DNA of 64,000 bases from a virus: IMG/VR virus record IMGVR_UViG_3300017963_000190, positions 124,001 to 188,000 of that record, one strand, 5' to 3'. Below the pieces are notes generated by a model. The model worked only from the letters and a program-made list of their open reading frames with translations, was not told the DNA's origin and searched no databases. A program made the translations under genes and the position numbers. Below are positions 35,756 to 43,917 of the stretch, one piece after another (within the stretch, counting starts at the first letter, position 1; each line of letters starts with the position of its first letter).

Positions 35756-36712
35756 GATCTCCCGATTCTCGCCGCGGGCGTCCTGGGTACTGTCGTTCTG
35801 GACGGTGTCTATTTTGACGTCGACCTTTTTTGTCTCCGTCTTATTGGAGGAATCTTCATTAGATTCGATTACTTGGGCTACTAGCTCATGTCCTGGATTG
35901 AGGCGGCAGGCACTCACCTTGTTCTGCGTGCCGTCGACATTGTCTACGTCGTAGATGTCGACAACCCCAGCATCCACAGCACGCTGGAACAGCTGCTGCT
36001 TGAGCTCAGGGGTGCGCATCCCGTCCAGGCGCCACATCACCTTGTTGATGAAATAGCGAGCTCCCACGAAGGGCATTCGATCTTCGCTGCTATGTAGCAG
36101 CCGGATAAGTGCATCGAATGGGTAAGACTCGATGTTGGCTGATGGTTTCTTATCCACAGGCGGCGCTTCGTCGCTGTCGTCCTTGAAAATGGCGCGGCTC
36201 GGGAGATAGATACAGCTGTCGCGCGACAGCACGCGCCGGTCACGTGGGTAGTTGCCTACTAGAATGACAGTGATCCCCCTGCTGATTGCTTGTCGAGCCA
36301 ACGCTGTGTAGTCGGTAGGGCCGACAATCAGGATGCAGATTTCAATGCTGCCGTGCAGAATTTCTGTGTGAGCGTCAAAAAGCAGGTGGAGGTTTACGTC
36401 GTCTTTCGTTACCCCCTGTGCAGTCGTGGCCACCGGAGTAATGCCCCGTTTCAGCCATTCTTCTGCATCGAGCCCATCGGCCTCCTCCATCACAGTGGTG
36501 TAGTAAACCACAGCTTTGGATAAGCGCCCAGATGTACGAGCAAACTCCTCAATGGGGGGAGCTAGTACAGAGTCCTCGTTGTGGTTGTCGATCAACACGG
36601 CGTCCAGATCTACAAAAAGCCCGACATTGGGGCGTGATCTCATACCGATGATGCGGTCCTGTAGGGAGCTGAATCCGCGGTCTGTGTGTTGTCTGGATCT
36701 CTTGTTGTGCAT
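35747..36712 (-). CDS. NYN/LabA-type PIN-like nuclease with C-terminal helical domain (321 aa)
   Basis: I start at the ATG at 36712 (GAGGAG, 9 nt spacing). A longer frame would run into the helicase gene. N-terminal NYN features: NVGLFVDLDAVLIDN (D35), a central GVTKDDVNLHLLFDA (D104/D105) and ILIVGPTDYTALA (D134), followed by GITVILVG. In typical family members the third motif is SGD-D-F; here it is GPTD-Y, so one acidic position differs. Residues 196-290 form a winged-helix-like region. The likely role is RNA cleavage. It is 16 nt downstream of the UvrD helicase gene. Confidence 0.7.
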   Translation of the reverse strand: MHNKRSRQHTDRGFSSLQDRIIGMRSRPNVGLFVDLDAVLIDNHNEDSVLAPPIEEFARTSGRLSKAVVYYTTVMEEADGLDAEEWLKRGITPVATTAQGVTKDDVNLHLLFDAHTEILHGSIEICILIVGPTDYTALARQAISRGITVILVGNYPRDRRVLSRDSCIYLPSRAIFKDDSDEAPPVDKKPSANIESYPFDALIRLLHSSEDRMPFVGARYFINKVMWRLDGMRTPELKQQLFQRAVDAGVVDIYDVDNVDGTQNKVSACRLNPGHELVAQVIESNEDSSNKTETKKVDVKIDTVQNDSTQDARGENREISL

Positions 36713-36728
36713 TTTACTATTCTCCTCG

Positions 36729-38825
36729 CTAACGCCACCCTGCTTGTCTGCGTTTCCCTCTTCGTCGTCCTCTTCCTCTGCGCTTCTTTGCGTCCAACGC
36801 GCGTAGTAAATAGCTGCCGGCATTGGTGTTGCTCATGTCCGCATACGCCACGGTGTCTCCCATCTCTTCTATGAATGGGGAAGGCATGCAGTCCATGTAT
36901 TGATTGAAGCGGAGCTCGCGTCTAGGCCATGTTACGGTGAGCTCACGCTCCGCCCGAGTTAGAGCGACGAAAAATATACGTCGTTCCTCTTCCAAGTCTT
37001 CTTGCAGCTGACCCTCGGACTTGGGGTTACCGTAGTCATCGGTGTCCTTTATAATGGGCATAAGGCCGTCCGTCGCCCCCACTACATACACCTGCTTGAA
37101 CTCCAAGCCCTTCGCAGCATGACACGTCATCAGGTGCACGTGGTTGCCATCTGTTTCCTCGTCTGTGGATTGCATGAGGGCAGCCCATTCCAAGAACCGC
37201 AGCAGTCCCGCTCCATGGGTGGCGTCAAATTCATGGGCTGCAGCAATAAGCTCCTGGAGGTGATTGAGCTTGTCGATGCCCTTTTCGGTTGAGTCCTTCT
37301 TGAGATGGGTGGCGTACCCCGAAAGTTTGGCGGCTTGTTCTATGATAGGTGCGACCTTATCTTTGGGCATTGTACGCAGGCTTTTGAATATTCGCCGCAG
37401 CTCCTCTGCCCCAGCTCTGGCTTGCCCTGTGAGGACTTCGTCATGCAGCCTCTTTTTGAACGCTTGCATGACAGTTAGGTTCCTCTCTTCCTTCGCTGTG
37501 TAGAATTTAGCGTAGCTCACTTCCCCAAAACGCCGCGGTGGTTTGTTGTAGATGCGGATGAAGCTGCTTTCGTCTGCCCCGTTCACGACGAGCCGCAAGT
37601 ATGCTAGGATGTCTTTTACTGTGGCCCTGTTGTAGAATCCGATGCCGCCTACGACTTTATGTGGAACATTGTGGGTGACCAGCAGTTCCTCGAATATCCG
37701 CGATCGAAAGTGAGCTCGGTAGAGCAAAGCGAAGTCTCGAAACTCTGCTTGACCTGCGCGTACGGCAGATGTGATCTCGTCTACCACAGCCGCACCCTCT
37801 TGCCTATTGTCTTGGTAAACCACACATCGGACAGGACTTCCTTCCTTGATCACAGGTTTGATGCTTTTGTCGGGTCGGTCTGGGTTGTGCGCAATGACGG
37901 AATTTGCCACCTCAGCAATAGGAGGTGTTGATCTGAAGTTCTCTTCTAGGAAGTAAACCGAGACATCCTTGTAGTCTCTTTCCATGAGCTTCAGATTTTT
38001 GGGCTGCGCTAATCGAAAGGCGTAGATGGATTGGTCACCATCTCCCACCACAAACACGTTCCCCCAGTGGCTAGCCAAGTACTTCACCATCTCGTACTGG
38101 CTGACGCTTGTGTCCTGGGTCTCGTCCACTAGTAGGTGCCTTGTCCAGGTTGAGTATTTGGTCCGCACGTCCTCATCATCTCGCAGTAGGCGTACAGTGC
38201 GCATGATGAGATCGTCAAAATCGACGGACTGATTGCGGCGCAGGAAGTAATTGTACTTATCGTAAACCTTGGCGTAGAAGAACTCTTTTTCATCCCCTCC
38301 GCCTTGGTCCATTAGCTGGTCAAAATACTCGTCGGGAGTGATCAGGTGGCTCTTGAGTCGAGATATGAATCTCTTAGAGCAATCTGGATTCCGCCAGTCT
38401 TTCCATCCCCTGATCTCTTTCTTGTCCTTTTCGGTAACTATTGCTGTTGCCTGGACCAGGTAGGACTTGGTGTCGTCGTCATCGCAGATCGTGAACCCGG
38501 AGCTGAGCTGCGCTCTTTCGTGCTCTGCACGAAGGATTCTAGCTCCCAGGGAGTGGAAGGTGGAGATGACTATTTTCTTGGCACGTGCCTTCGGAACCGC
38601 GCCTTGGACACGTTCTCGCATTTCGTTGGCAGCCTTGTTTGTGAACGTAATGGCTACCACGTGGGTTGGTGATATTTCGTGGTGTTCCACAAGGTGCGCT
38701 ATTCGGTGAGTGATCACCCGGGTCTTGCCTGACCCTGGTCCAGCAAGGACAATCGCTGCTCCGTCTAGGTGCTCTACTGCCGATTTTTGCGCAGGGGTTA
38801 ATCCAGTAAGGTAATCTTGGGACAT
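36729..38825 (-). CDS. UvrD/PcrA-like superfamily 1 DNA helicase (698 aa)
   Basis: All main SF1A motifs are present: LTPAQKSAVEHLDGAAIVLAG with Walker A GPGSGKT (residues 29-35), ITFTNKAANEMRERV (motif Ia), DETQD (234-238) with GDGDQSIYAFR (261-271), then FRSTPPI, a VHLMTCHAAKGLEF motif and VALTRAERELTV near the end. It acts in replication or repair as a 3'-5' helicase. The C-terminal end is a basic RRGRGRRRGKRR tail that may aid DNA binding. It is 14 nt downstream of a small gene and encoded with the clamp and exonuclease. Confidence 0.9.
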   Translation of the reverse strand: MSQDYLTGLTPAQKSAVEHLDGAAIVLAGPGSGKTRVITHRIAHLVEHHEISPTHVVAITFTNKAANEMRERVQGAVPKARAKKIVISTFHSLGARILRAEHERAQLSSGFTICDDDDTKSYLVQATAIVTEKDKKEIRGWKDWRNPDCSKRFISRLKSHLITPDEYFDQLMDQGGGDEKEFFYAKVYDKYNYFLRRNQSVDFDDLIMRTVRLLRDDEDVRTKYSTWTRHLLVDETQDTSVSQYEMVKYLASHWGNVFVVGDGDQSIYAFRLAQPKNLKLMERDYKDVSVYFLEENFRSTPPIAEVANSVIAHNPDRPDKSIKPVIKEGSPVRCVVYQDNRQEGAAVVDEITSAVRAGQAEFRDFALLYRAHFRSRIFEELLVTHNVPHKVVGGIGFYNRATVKDILAYLRLVVNGADESSFIRIYNKPPRRFGEVSYAKFYTAKEERNLTVMQAFKKRLHDEVLTGQARAGAEELRRIFKSLRTMPKDKVAPIIEQAAKLSGYATHLKKDSTEKGIDKLNHLQELIAAAHEFDATHGAGLLRFLEWAALMQSTDEETDGNHVHLMTCHAAKGLEFKQVYVVGATDGLMPIIKDTDDYGNPKSEGQLQEDLEEERRIFFVALTRAERELTVTWPRRELRFNQYMDCMPSPFIEEMGDTVAYADMSNTNAGSYLLRALDAKKRRGRGRRRGKRRQAGWR

Positions 38826-38839
38826 TGTTTGCCGCCTTA

Positions 38840-39064
38840 TTAGGATACGGCGTCGCTGGCTTCCTTGACCTTCTTCATCGCCGCATGATGCCTACGATTT
38901 TTGGCTTCGTCTATCGCTGCTTGAACATCCTGTTCGTCGAGACCGCAGGGCTTGTATCCGTAGTACGTCTTAAATTCTCTGCGGAGTGTCTCTAGCTTAG
39001 AGAGTATCTTCTTCTCGTAGTTCTGTACGTCTTTCGCATCCTCGTCTTTTTGCTGGTTCGTCAT
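38840..39064 (-). CDS. Small hypothetical basic/acidic helical protein (74 aa)
   Basis: I choose the ATG at 39064, which overlaps the upstream stop in an ATGA arrangement and has GGAG about 9 nt upstream. An alternative ATG at 39079 is too close to the same GGAG. The protein is charged and helical (NYEKKILSKLETLRREFKTY, AAIDEAKNRRHHAAMKKVKE). No motif is seen. It lies between the clamp-side gene and UvrD and is possibly a helicase accessory. Confidence 0.6.
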   Translation of the reverse strand: MTNQQKDEDAKDVQNYEKKILSKLETLRREFKTYYGYKPCGLDEQDVQAAIDEAKNRRHHAAMKKVKEASDAVS

Positions 39065-39648
39065 AGACCATCTCTCCAATTGTCTGCGGTTTCTAAATGC
39101 GTGGCCCCATCACTGAACCCCGCCTCATCGTGCGCTCTGGTTTTTCCTTTATAGACTAGCAGGTAGTCGCATACACCAATGCCTGCCTTATACAGGCGCA
39201 TGTTGTCGTCGGTAGCTATGGGAGCTGGATCCTTACGTCGCACATCTTTTTTGTCGGTGTAGCAGATCGCTACGTACCATGGATAGGCATGGATAACTGG
39301 TGTGCCCACAAACATCAGGATGTACCCGAGCAGCCGCTCGCGACTAAACTTAGCTGAGCGGCCGTAGACGCCCAGAAGGGATACCGTGTCCCCGTGCTGC
39401 TTGATGGTCTTGGTGACCATCTCTTCGTCGTGGGCCAACCCCTTTAGCTTCAAAACGAAGCCGTTGTCCTCGCAGGTAGTGAGGAAAGTCTTGTCGTAGG
39501 CGTCCCAATTTTTCGTGGCCAGCTTTATTAGTCTCGCGAGCTTTCCACGTCCTCTCTGTGCTTTTGTAAGTCCACCTGGGATAGGTAGTACTCGATTGTG
39601 CCGTCTTGTATATTTTCGGCCCTTACGATTATTTGCGCGCGATTCCAT
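39061..39648 (-). CDS. Hypothetical basic protein overlapping the clamp gene (195 aa)
   Basis: The ATG at 39648 is preceded by AAGGATTGAATC, a plausible ribosome site, although the first 121 nt overlap the 3' end of the clamp gene. The N-terminus (NRKGRKYTRRHNR) is very basic. The body has beta strands (GYILMFVGTPVIHAYPWYVA) and conserved-looking acidic residues. No family is recognised. I cannot exclude a shorter protein from an internal start, but no better start with a ribosome site is visible. Confidence 0.5.
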   Translation of the reverse strand: MESRANNRKGRKYTRRHNRVLPIPGGLTKAQRGRGKLARLIKLATKNWDAYDKTFLTTCEDNGFVLKLKGLAHDEEMVTKTIKQHGDTVSLLGVYGRSAKFSRERLLGYILMFVGTPVIHAYPWYVAICYTDKKDVRRKDPAPIATDDNMRLYKAGIGVCDYLLVYKGKTRAHDEAGFSDGATHLETADNWRDGL

Positions 39649-40742
39649 GATTCAATCCTTAGCGGCGCAACATCTGGCGCCAGCGCGACCACTTCCGTAA
39701 AGTATAGTTGATTGACGTATATGATGTGCGGCTCACCATCTCCGAGCTCGATCCTCTCAGATGGTATAGTGGACAGAGCTTTGTTTTTCTCCTGCCTGGC
39801 CGCCATCTGCACCTTTTTGGGAGTCACTCGGATATTGAGTACGAGTGGAGTACTGTCCGACGAAACACTTTTGATGTCGTTCAGCGCCTCCATCATATCC
39901 TTGCGCTTCACTGAGAACTTGCTGTCACAGACTCCAGCTATCGTGCTCTGGTACGCCTGCTCCGCATCTTGGAACGGAAGGTCCAGGGTAGGGTAGAATA
40001 CGTCTGCGTCCTCTGTCTGGAATCTGACCATGGAGGCCATCTCTTCTTCTGCGCGCGTGTGCACACTTATTACTACCTCTTTTGCGGTGACGCTGTCAAG
40101 TATTCTTCCCAAGGCAGTTGGCTTCAAAATAAATTTGGTGGAAGTCCGCACTTTTACTGTGGGAGATATCCGGACAAACCGTGCATAGCTGAAGAAGTCA
40201 ATGCCACAGATGTCGAGCCGGTTCGCCTTTTTCCCGCGTCGAAACTGGAACTGCATTCTGAGGTCATCCACCTTGAGGATATGCTTCAATTCTACCATAG
40301 AAGCCGCGGCGGCCAACATAGCGGTGGGTAATTTGACCACCGCTTTAAGGTTAGTAATGTCCGGCTGCGCGGTCTTGAATAGGTCCTCTGAATCCGTATC
40401 CAAGGCGAGATTGAACTTCGATTTTTTGTTGGAAATCTCTATTTGATCTGCGTCGTTTTGCGCGTCGAGCGTGAGCTCTCCTGAGAGGCGCAGTTTCGAT
40501 ATAGAATCGAGCTCAACGTACGCTCGTCCGGGCCGCATCACTGTAGCAGGAACGGCGAGTTTCACGTAGGCTCCCAGAAAAGTCGATTCCACGAACAGCC
40601 CCTTTTCTGTCACCGTGAGCCTCCCCTTCATGGGAATAGGCTGCTCATCCTTCTTTTTGGTCTTGGGGTCGCTTAGTCTCTGGAGAGCTAGTGCAGCCTT
40701 GATGGCTTTTTTGAACTCCGTGGCCTTAGTAGTGGCTTTCAT
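39528..40742 (-). CDS. Sliding clamp, DNA polymerase III beta-like (404 aa)
   Basis: The fold is that of a beta-type clamp. A GRLTVTEKGLFVESTFLG strand set and a VPATVMRP segment occupy domain 1. Further domains contain FYPTLDLPF and a C-terminal NQLYFTEVVALA, followed by APLRIESWNRAQIIVRAE and YYLSQV, which correspond to the terminal strands of beta clamps. The length is slightly above the usual 370 aa. The clamp tethers the phage polymerase to DNA. It is encoded 4 nt overlapping the exonuclease gene stop and followed by other replication genes. Confidence 0.75.
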   Translation of the reverse strand: MKATTKATEFKKAIKAALALQRLSDPKTKKKDEQPIPMKGRLTVTEKGLFVESTFLGAYVKLAVPATVMRPGRAYVELDSISKLRLSGELTLDAQNDADQIEISNKKSKFNLALDTDSEDLFKTAQPDITNLKAVVKLPTAMLAAAASMVELKHILKVDDLRMQFQFRRGKKANRLDICGIDFFSYARFVRISPTVKVRTSTKFILKPTALGRILDSVTAKEVVISVHTRAEEEMASMVRFQTEDADVFYPTLDLPFQDAEQAYQSTIAGVCDSKFSVKRKDMMEALNDIKSVSSDSTPLVLNIRVTPKKVQMAARQEKNKALSTIPSERIELGDGEPHIIYVNQLYFTEVVALAPDVAPLRIESWNRAQIIVRAENIQDGTIEYYLSQVDLQKHREDVESSRD

Positions 40743-41689
40743 CGTGCTTCACGCTCGTTTCTGGTAAGCAGCCTTATCACATTTTCTTCGATGAGGATGT
40801 CATTCTGCTGACAAAATCTATGGAGCCTGCTCTTCGAGGCCGCGCCGGTCATGTTTTTTACGCTCAGTGCGTCCCTGGCACGTACCAGATCGAAGTTTCT
40901 TTGGGCCTCTCGTCTATGTTTTACAACACGCTCAAGCTCCCTTGTACTAATGACCTGCTGCGCTTTGGCTGCTCGGTAAGCATCTCTGGGGCAAGTTCCC
41001 ATGGCCGCGAGCTTTTTTATCGATGCTGTGCGCATGCGTGGGACCGCTCGGGGGATGTTGTCCGCCGGATCCCCCAAGAACGCTTTTAGACAAGCCACGT
41101 TCCTCGGAAGCACGCCCAGCACTTCCTTGCATTTGGATGCATTTATGATCCCAAGCTTTTGAGTTTCCACCACAATTCTGTCACCCTGGATCACTTGCCA
41201 TAAGTCTCTATCTTCGCTAACCACGGTGATCTCCGTTTGTGGGTGCCTATTTTTTGCCCACACTGCGATAGCATCATCAGCTTCACCTTGTGGAGCTCTC
41301 GTCGCCCGGATAGCTAGATTTTCCAATAGTTTCAGAGATTTCATGTAGGTTTGCATGACCTCTATATTCTGCACCCGTTGGGCTTTGTAGCCGTCCCATA
41401 TCCTTCGTCGGTGCTGCTTCCCAGCTCCCTCTAATGCGCATACTAGTGTCGCATTTGGGTACCTTTTTCGTAATTTCGCTAGCATCAACATCAATAATTT
41501 CATGGTCTTGGACTGACGTTTTTTAACATAATAGTCATGCAACTGCTGATTCTCTAATGATTCCAGTTTTCTATCTGTGTTGACTGAATAAAATGCACGG
41601 TAGACCACGTTCGGCCAGTCCATTACAACCTGTTGATTATAATGAGGAAATATTCCGGTCATGCCTGTTTCCGGTATTGTGCTTTTCAT
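40739..41689 (-). CDS. FEN/5'-3' exonuclease (RNase H-like flap nuclease) (316 aa)
   Basis: The ATG at 41689 fits the leader of the minus promoter at 41729-41757. An upstream extension would run through the promoter region. Motifs: VVMDWPNVVYRAF (D24), CALEGAGKQHRRRIWDGYKA (E87, Arg/Tyr-Lys arch residues), GEADDA (136-140), VSEDRDLWQV (D160, D162) and FLGDPADNIP (D207, D210). These are the two-metal sites of the FEN family. E87 sits where Asp is usual. It removes RNA primers and flaps. The next gene is the clamp. Confidence 0.85.
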   Translation of the reverse strand: MKSTIPETGMTGIFPHYNQQVVMDWPNVVYRAFYSVNTDRKLESLENQQLHDYYVKKRQSKTMKLLMLMLAKLRKRYPNATLVCALEGAGKQHRRRIWDGYKAQRVQNIEVMQTYMKSLKLLENLAIRATRAPQGEADDAIAVWAKNRHPQTEITVVSEDRDLWQVIQGDRIVVETQKLGIINASKCKEVLGVLPRNVACLKAFLGDPADNIPRAVPRMRTASIKKLAAMGTCPRDAYRAAKAQQVISTRELERVVKHRREAQRNFDLVRARDALSVKNMTGAASKSRLHRFCQQNDILIEENVIRLLTRNEREAR

Positions 41690-41709
41690 TTTGACTTTCG
41701 CATTTATGG

Positions 41710-41738
41710 TTGACAATGCACTTACCAGAGTATATACT
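41710..41738 (+). promoter_or_regulatory. Consensus sigma-70 promoter reading right, drives the small plus-strand gene
   Basis: TTGACA at 41710-41715 and TATACT at 41733-41738 with a 17-nt spacer. Transcription would start near 41745 and reach a strong SD and ATG 37-40 nt downstream. It is the best host-like promoter in the window. Its -10 overlaps the -10 of an opposite promoter. Confidence 0.75.
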
Positions 41739-41757
41739 ATGAATGTAGGAGTTGTAA
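41729..41757 (-). promoter_or_regulatory. Sigma-70-like promoter reading left, drives the exonuclease and clamp operon
   Basis: On the minus strand, TTACAA (plus 41752-41757) and TATACT (plus 41729-41734) with a 17-nt spacer. The -10 lies in the palindrome AGTATATACT shared with the plus promoter. Transcription would start near 41722, about 33 nt before the exonuclease ATG. The -35 matches consensus at 4 of 6 positions. Confidence 0.55.
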
Positions 41758-41782
41758 TTCTTTTTTGAAAGGAGCAGCCGCC

Positions 41783-41965
41783 ATGAAAAATCAGCAGCAG
41801 CTCCGCGTGAGCAAAACACAACACCAGCTGCTTCGCCGGTACCCTCGCCACCCAGGCGTTTGGAACTCTCTAGGTATCCGTCTAGGGGGCGACACCCGGG
41901 TAGTTGTGGGATCCCGCAGCGTTCGGCTCGTGAGGCCTGGGTCTCGTCGGCGTCAAAGTGGTTAG
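41783..41965 (+). CDS. Small Arg-rich protein encoded inside the minus-strand replication cluster (60 aa)
   Basis: The ATG at 41783 has a textbook GAAAGGAG-8nt-ATG ribosome site, the same as the SSB gene. A consensus promoter sits upstream. The stop overlaps the helicase stop in the TTAG form seen at both other convergent pairs. The protein has about a dozen Arg and almost no acidic residues. The N-terminal half is helix-like (MKNQQQLRVSKTQHQLLRR); the C-terminal half is strand-like (GIRLGGDTRVVVGSRSVRLV). No known family is recognised. It could bind nucleic acid or a host protein. Regulated or early expression is suggested by its own promoter. Confidence 0.7.
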   Translation: MKNQQQLRVSKTQHQLLRRYPRHPGVWNSLGIRLGGDTRVVVGSRSVRLVRPGSRRRQSG

Positions 41966-43326
41966 CTAGCATCGCTATCCCAGAGACTTCCGTCGACCTT
42001 AGCGTCGTCGATACTGCTTTTTCTCGCTCCCAACCCTCCCACATTCTCTGTTTCTATTCGCATCTTTTCGAACAGCATATTGGCGGTGAGCATACGTTTG
42101 CCCGTGTGCCGCGCCTTCGCTAGTTTGAGCTCCGTTTGCTTGACTTCCTCCTGTTCTTGCCCCCACTTCCACCACATCCAGTAGTCCGTGTTTTCTTCTA
42201 TCCCTTTGCCGTACTTCACTCGTTCTTCTTCTGATAACTGCGTCAGCAAAACGGGAACGCATTTGAGCCTTTTCGCCATGCCTTTGAAGTATCGACTGTA
42301 CTCCAGCTGCATCTTCCACTGATCCATTCCTTGTCCGTGCATCAGTGTAATGTAGTCGATGTAAATCGCATCGAACATGTATGGAGCCAGATTTGCCTCC
42401 AGCTTCTGAGGAGTGAACAGTGGATCCTTGACATCCCAGACGGTGAACGTGCAGTTTTTTCGTTGCCCGTGCTTGTGAAATAGCCTGTAGTTTTTGCTGA
42501 CTAAGTTCCGTTCTTGTGTAGTCAGGTCCTTTGAGTAGCGTATCTTGTTGTGCAGTACACCACTGATGCACGAAAGCATCCGCTTGATCAGCTCATCCTC
42601 GGACATCTCCAGCGATACATAGCACACATTCCTGTTGGTGCGTGCATACTGGTTGATGGCCATCTGCATTGCCATCGTGCTCTTGCCGCCACCAGAAGGT
42701 GCAGAGATGGTTACCAGATTGCCCCTTTCCCACCCTCGCACGTGGTTGTCGAGCCCTTTGAGTCCAGTGGATATGAATCTATTCGGCCGGAACGTAAGCA
42801 GGTCGTCCAGCTTCTTCTTTGCCTCCGCGGCAGTTTGTCTCTTTCCTAGGTGGAAAAGCGGCTGCTTGTCGAACCCCCCGCGAATGCCAAGCAAGGCACT
42901 CTCCATAGTTTGCGCGATGGACTCGATACCCTCTTCATCCACCGCTCCAGCAGCGATGTCGTTTATGGTCTGCTGCGCGTCATAGATGATGCGTATGTGG
43001 CGGTGCGTCTTCAGCTTCTCTAGAAGACCGACTACTTCAGCCTTTTTGTACGACCCGGCGGATTTACGTTTAGCCGGTGTGGCCTTGATTAATGTGCTCT
43101 GAGACTCAGTTAATGCTGGGTCTTCGCTGAAAGCCTCTGCATCACCTAGGTTCTTCCCAAGGGTCAGCAGTGTGGTCATACGCTTGCGTATTGCCTTGGC
43201 GTCTTCTGTTCCGTAGTCGTCCTCGTCGGTCTCCGTCAAGATCTGCGCTTTGATGCGCTGGCTGCGTGTTTCCAGCGCGCATATTAGGAGCTTCTGCTCA
43301 ACGATCGCATTTACCAGATTGGCCAT
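41962..43326 (-). CDS. Replicative DNA helicase, DnaB-like (454 aa)
   Basis: The N-terminal helical half (residues 1-160) is shorter and divergent. The C-terminal RecA-like half begins FISTGLKGLDNHVRGWERGN, with Walker A APSGGGKST (209-217), CYVSLEMSEDELIKRM and MFDAIYIDYITLM (Walker B region), followed by LTQLSEEER. This is the DnaB pattern. It unwinds DNA at the phage fork as a hexamer. It is encoded 3 nt after a degenerate helicase-loader-like gene, supporting a working pair. Confidence 0.85.
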   Translation of the reverse strand: MANLVNAIVEQKLLICALETRSQRIKAQILTETDEDDYGTEDAKAIRKRMTTLLTLGKNLGDAEAFSEDPALTESQSTLIKATPAKRKSAGSYKKAEVVGLLEKLKTHRHIRIIYDAQQTINDIAAGAVDEEGIESIAQTMESALLGIRGGFDKQPLFHLGKRQTAAEAKKKLDDLLTFRPNRFISTGLKGLDNHVRGWERGNLVTISAPSGGGKSTMAMQMAINQYARTNRNVCYVSLEMSEDELIKRMLSCISGVLHNKIRYSKDLTTQERNLVSKNYRLFHKHGQRKNCTFTVWDVKDPLFTPQKLEANLAPYMFDAIYIDYITLMHGQGMDQWKMQLEYSRYFKGMAKRLKCVPVLLTQLSEEERVKYGKGIEENTDYWMWWKWGQEQEEVKQTELKLAKARHTGKRMLTANMLFEKMRIETENVGGLGARKSSIDDAKVDGSLWDSDAS

Positions 43327-43329
43327 ATA

Positions 43330-43917
43330 TTACCCCTCGTCGATCAGATCCTCTGGGCGCGTGTCTTTCACTTTGAGCACCATGTCTGGGTATTTTCCAA
43401 TTTTCTTGTAGGTCCATGTCTCTGGTGCCGTATTTCCAGCAACCACAAGTATCTTGAAGGCATACCTGAAGCGTTCTAGAATGTCCCGCACCGTTTGCGC
43501 CCGTTCTGCCGTGATGTCTCCTAGGATGTTATGCACCAGTACGCACCGGGGTGCTTCCTCAAAGAAAGGCACAGTACTAGCGGAGTTGATTATGGCCGAG
43601 TTGAACCCTTTGATTTTTCGAAGACCATTCAGTATGAGGTGTGCCGCATAAAGAGCCCCAGTGTCTGTGGGTGAGGAGGTTACCGTGATGAGCGGACTTT
43701 TGCGAGGAGGCTCCTTAACGATGGCCTTGATCCAATGCTTTTGGGCTACCGCAGAGATCTTTTCTCCACGAAACGGAGTCACCTGAAGGCTGAGTGAGCT
43801 GAGCCTAGGCGACCAGCAATGTAGAGGTACACCTGCCGACGCCAGCTTCCTCTCGTGCACACTTTTTGCTAGCAGCCTGTCGGGATTGTCTAGTCGCCTG
43901 CCCTTATTTTTTGGCAC
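43330..43917 (-). CDS. Degenerate DnaC/DnaI-like helicase-loader homologue (195 aa)
   Basis: The layout matches the AAA+ part of DnaC/DnaI loaders: a short N-terminal helical lead (LLAKSVHERKLASAGVP), ITVTSSPTDTGALYAAHLIL at the P-loop position, CVLVHNILGD at Walker B, then a helix and ERFRYAFKILVVAGNTAPETW (sensor-like). The Walker A Lys is absent (SSPTDTG replaces GxxGxGKT) and the Walker B Asp pair is His-Asn, so ATP hydrolysis is unlikely. Its place directly before the helicase gene supports a loader or accessory role. It overlaps the SF2 helicase gene by 14 nt. Confidence 0.55.
   Translation of the reverse strand: MPKNKGRRLDNPDRLLAKSVHERKLASAGVPLHCWSPRLSSLSLQVTPFRGEKISAVAQKHWIKAIVKEPPRKSPLITVTSSPTDTGALYAAHLILNGLRKIKGFNSAIINSASTVPFFEEAPRCVLVHNILGDITAERAQTVRDILERFRYAFKILVVAGNTAPETWTYKKIGKYPDMVLKVKDTRPEDLIDEG

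Noticed and set aside
41690-42044. Minus-strand frames extending the exonuclease gene upstream
   Set aside because: They run across the divergent promoters and the plus-strand 60-aa gene; the family's first motif begins just after the ATG at 41689.
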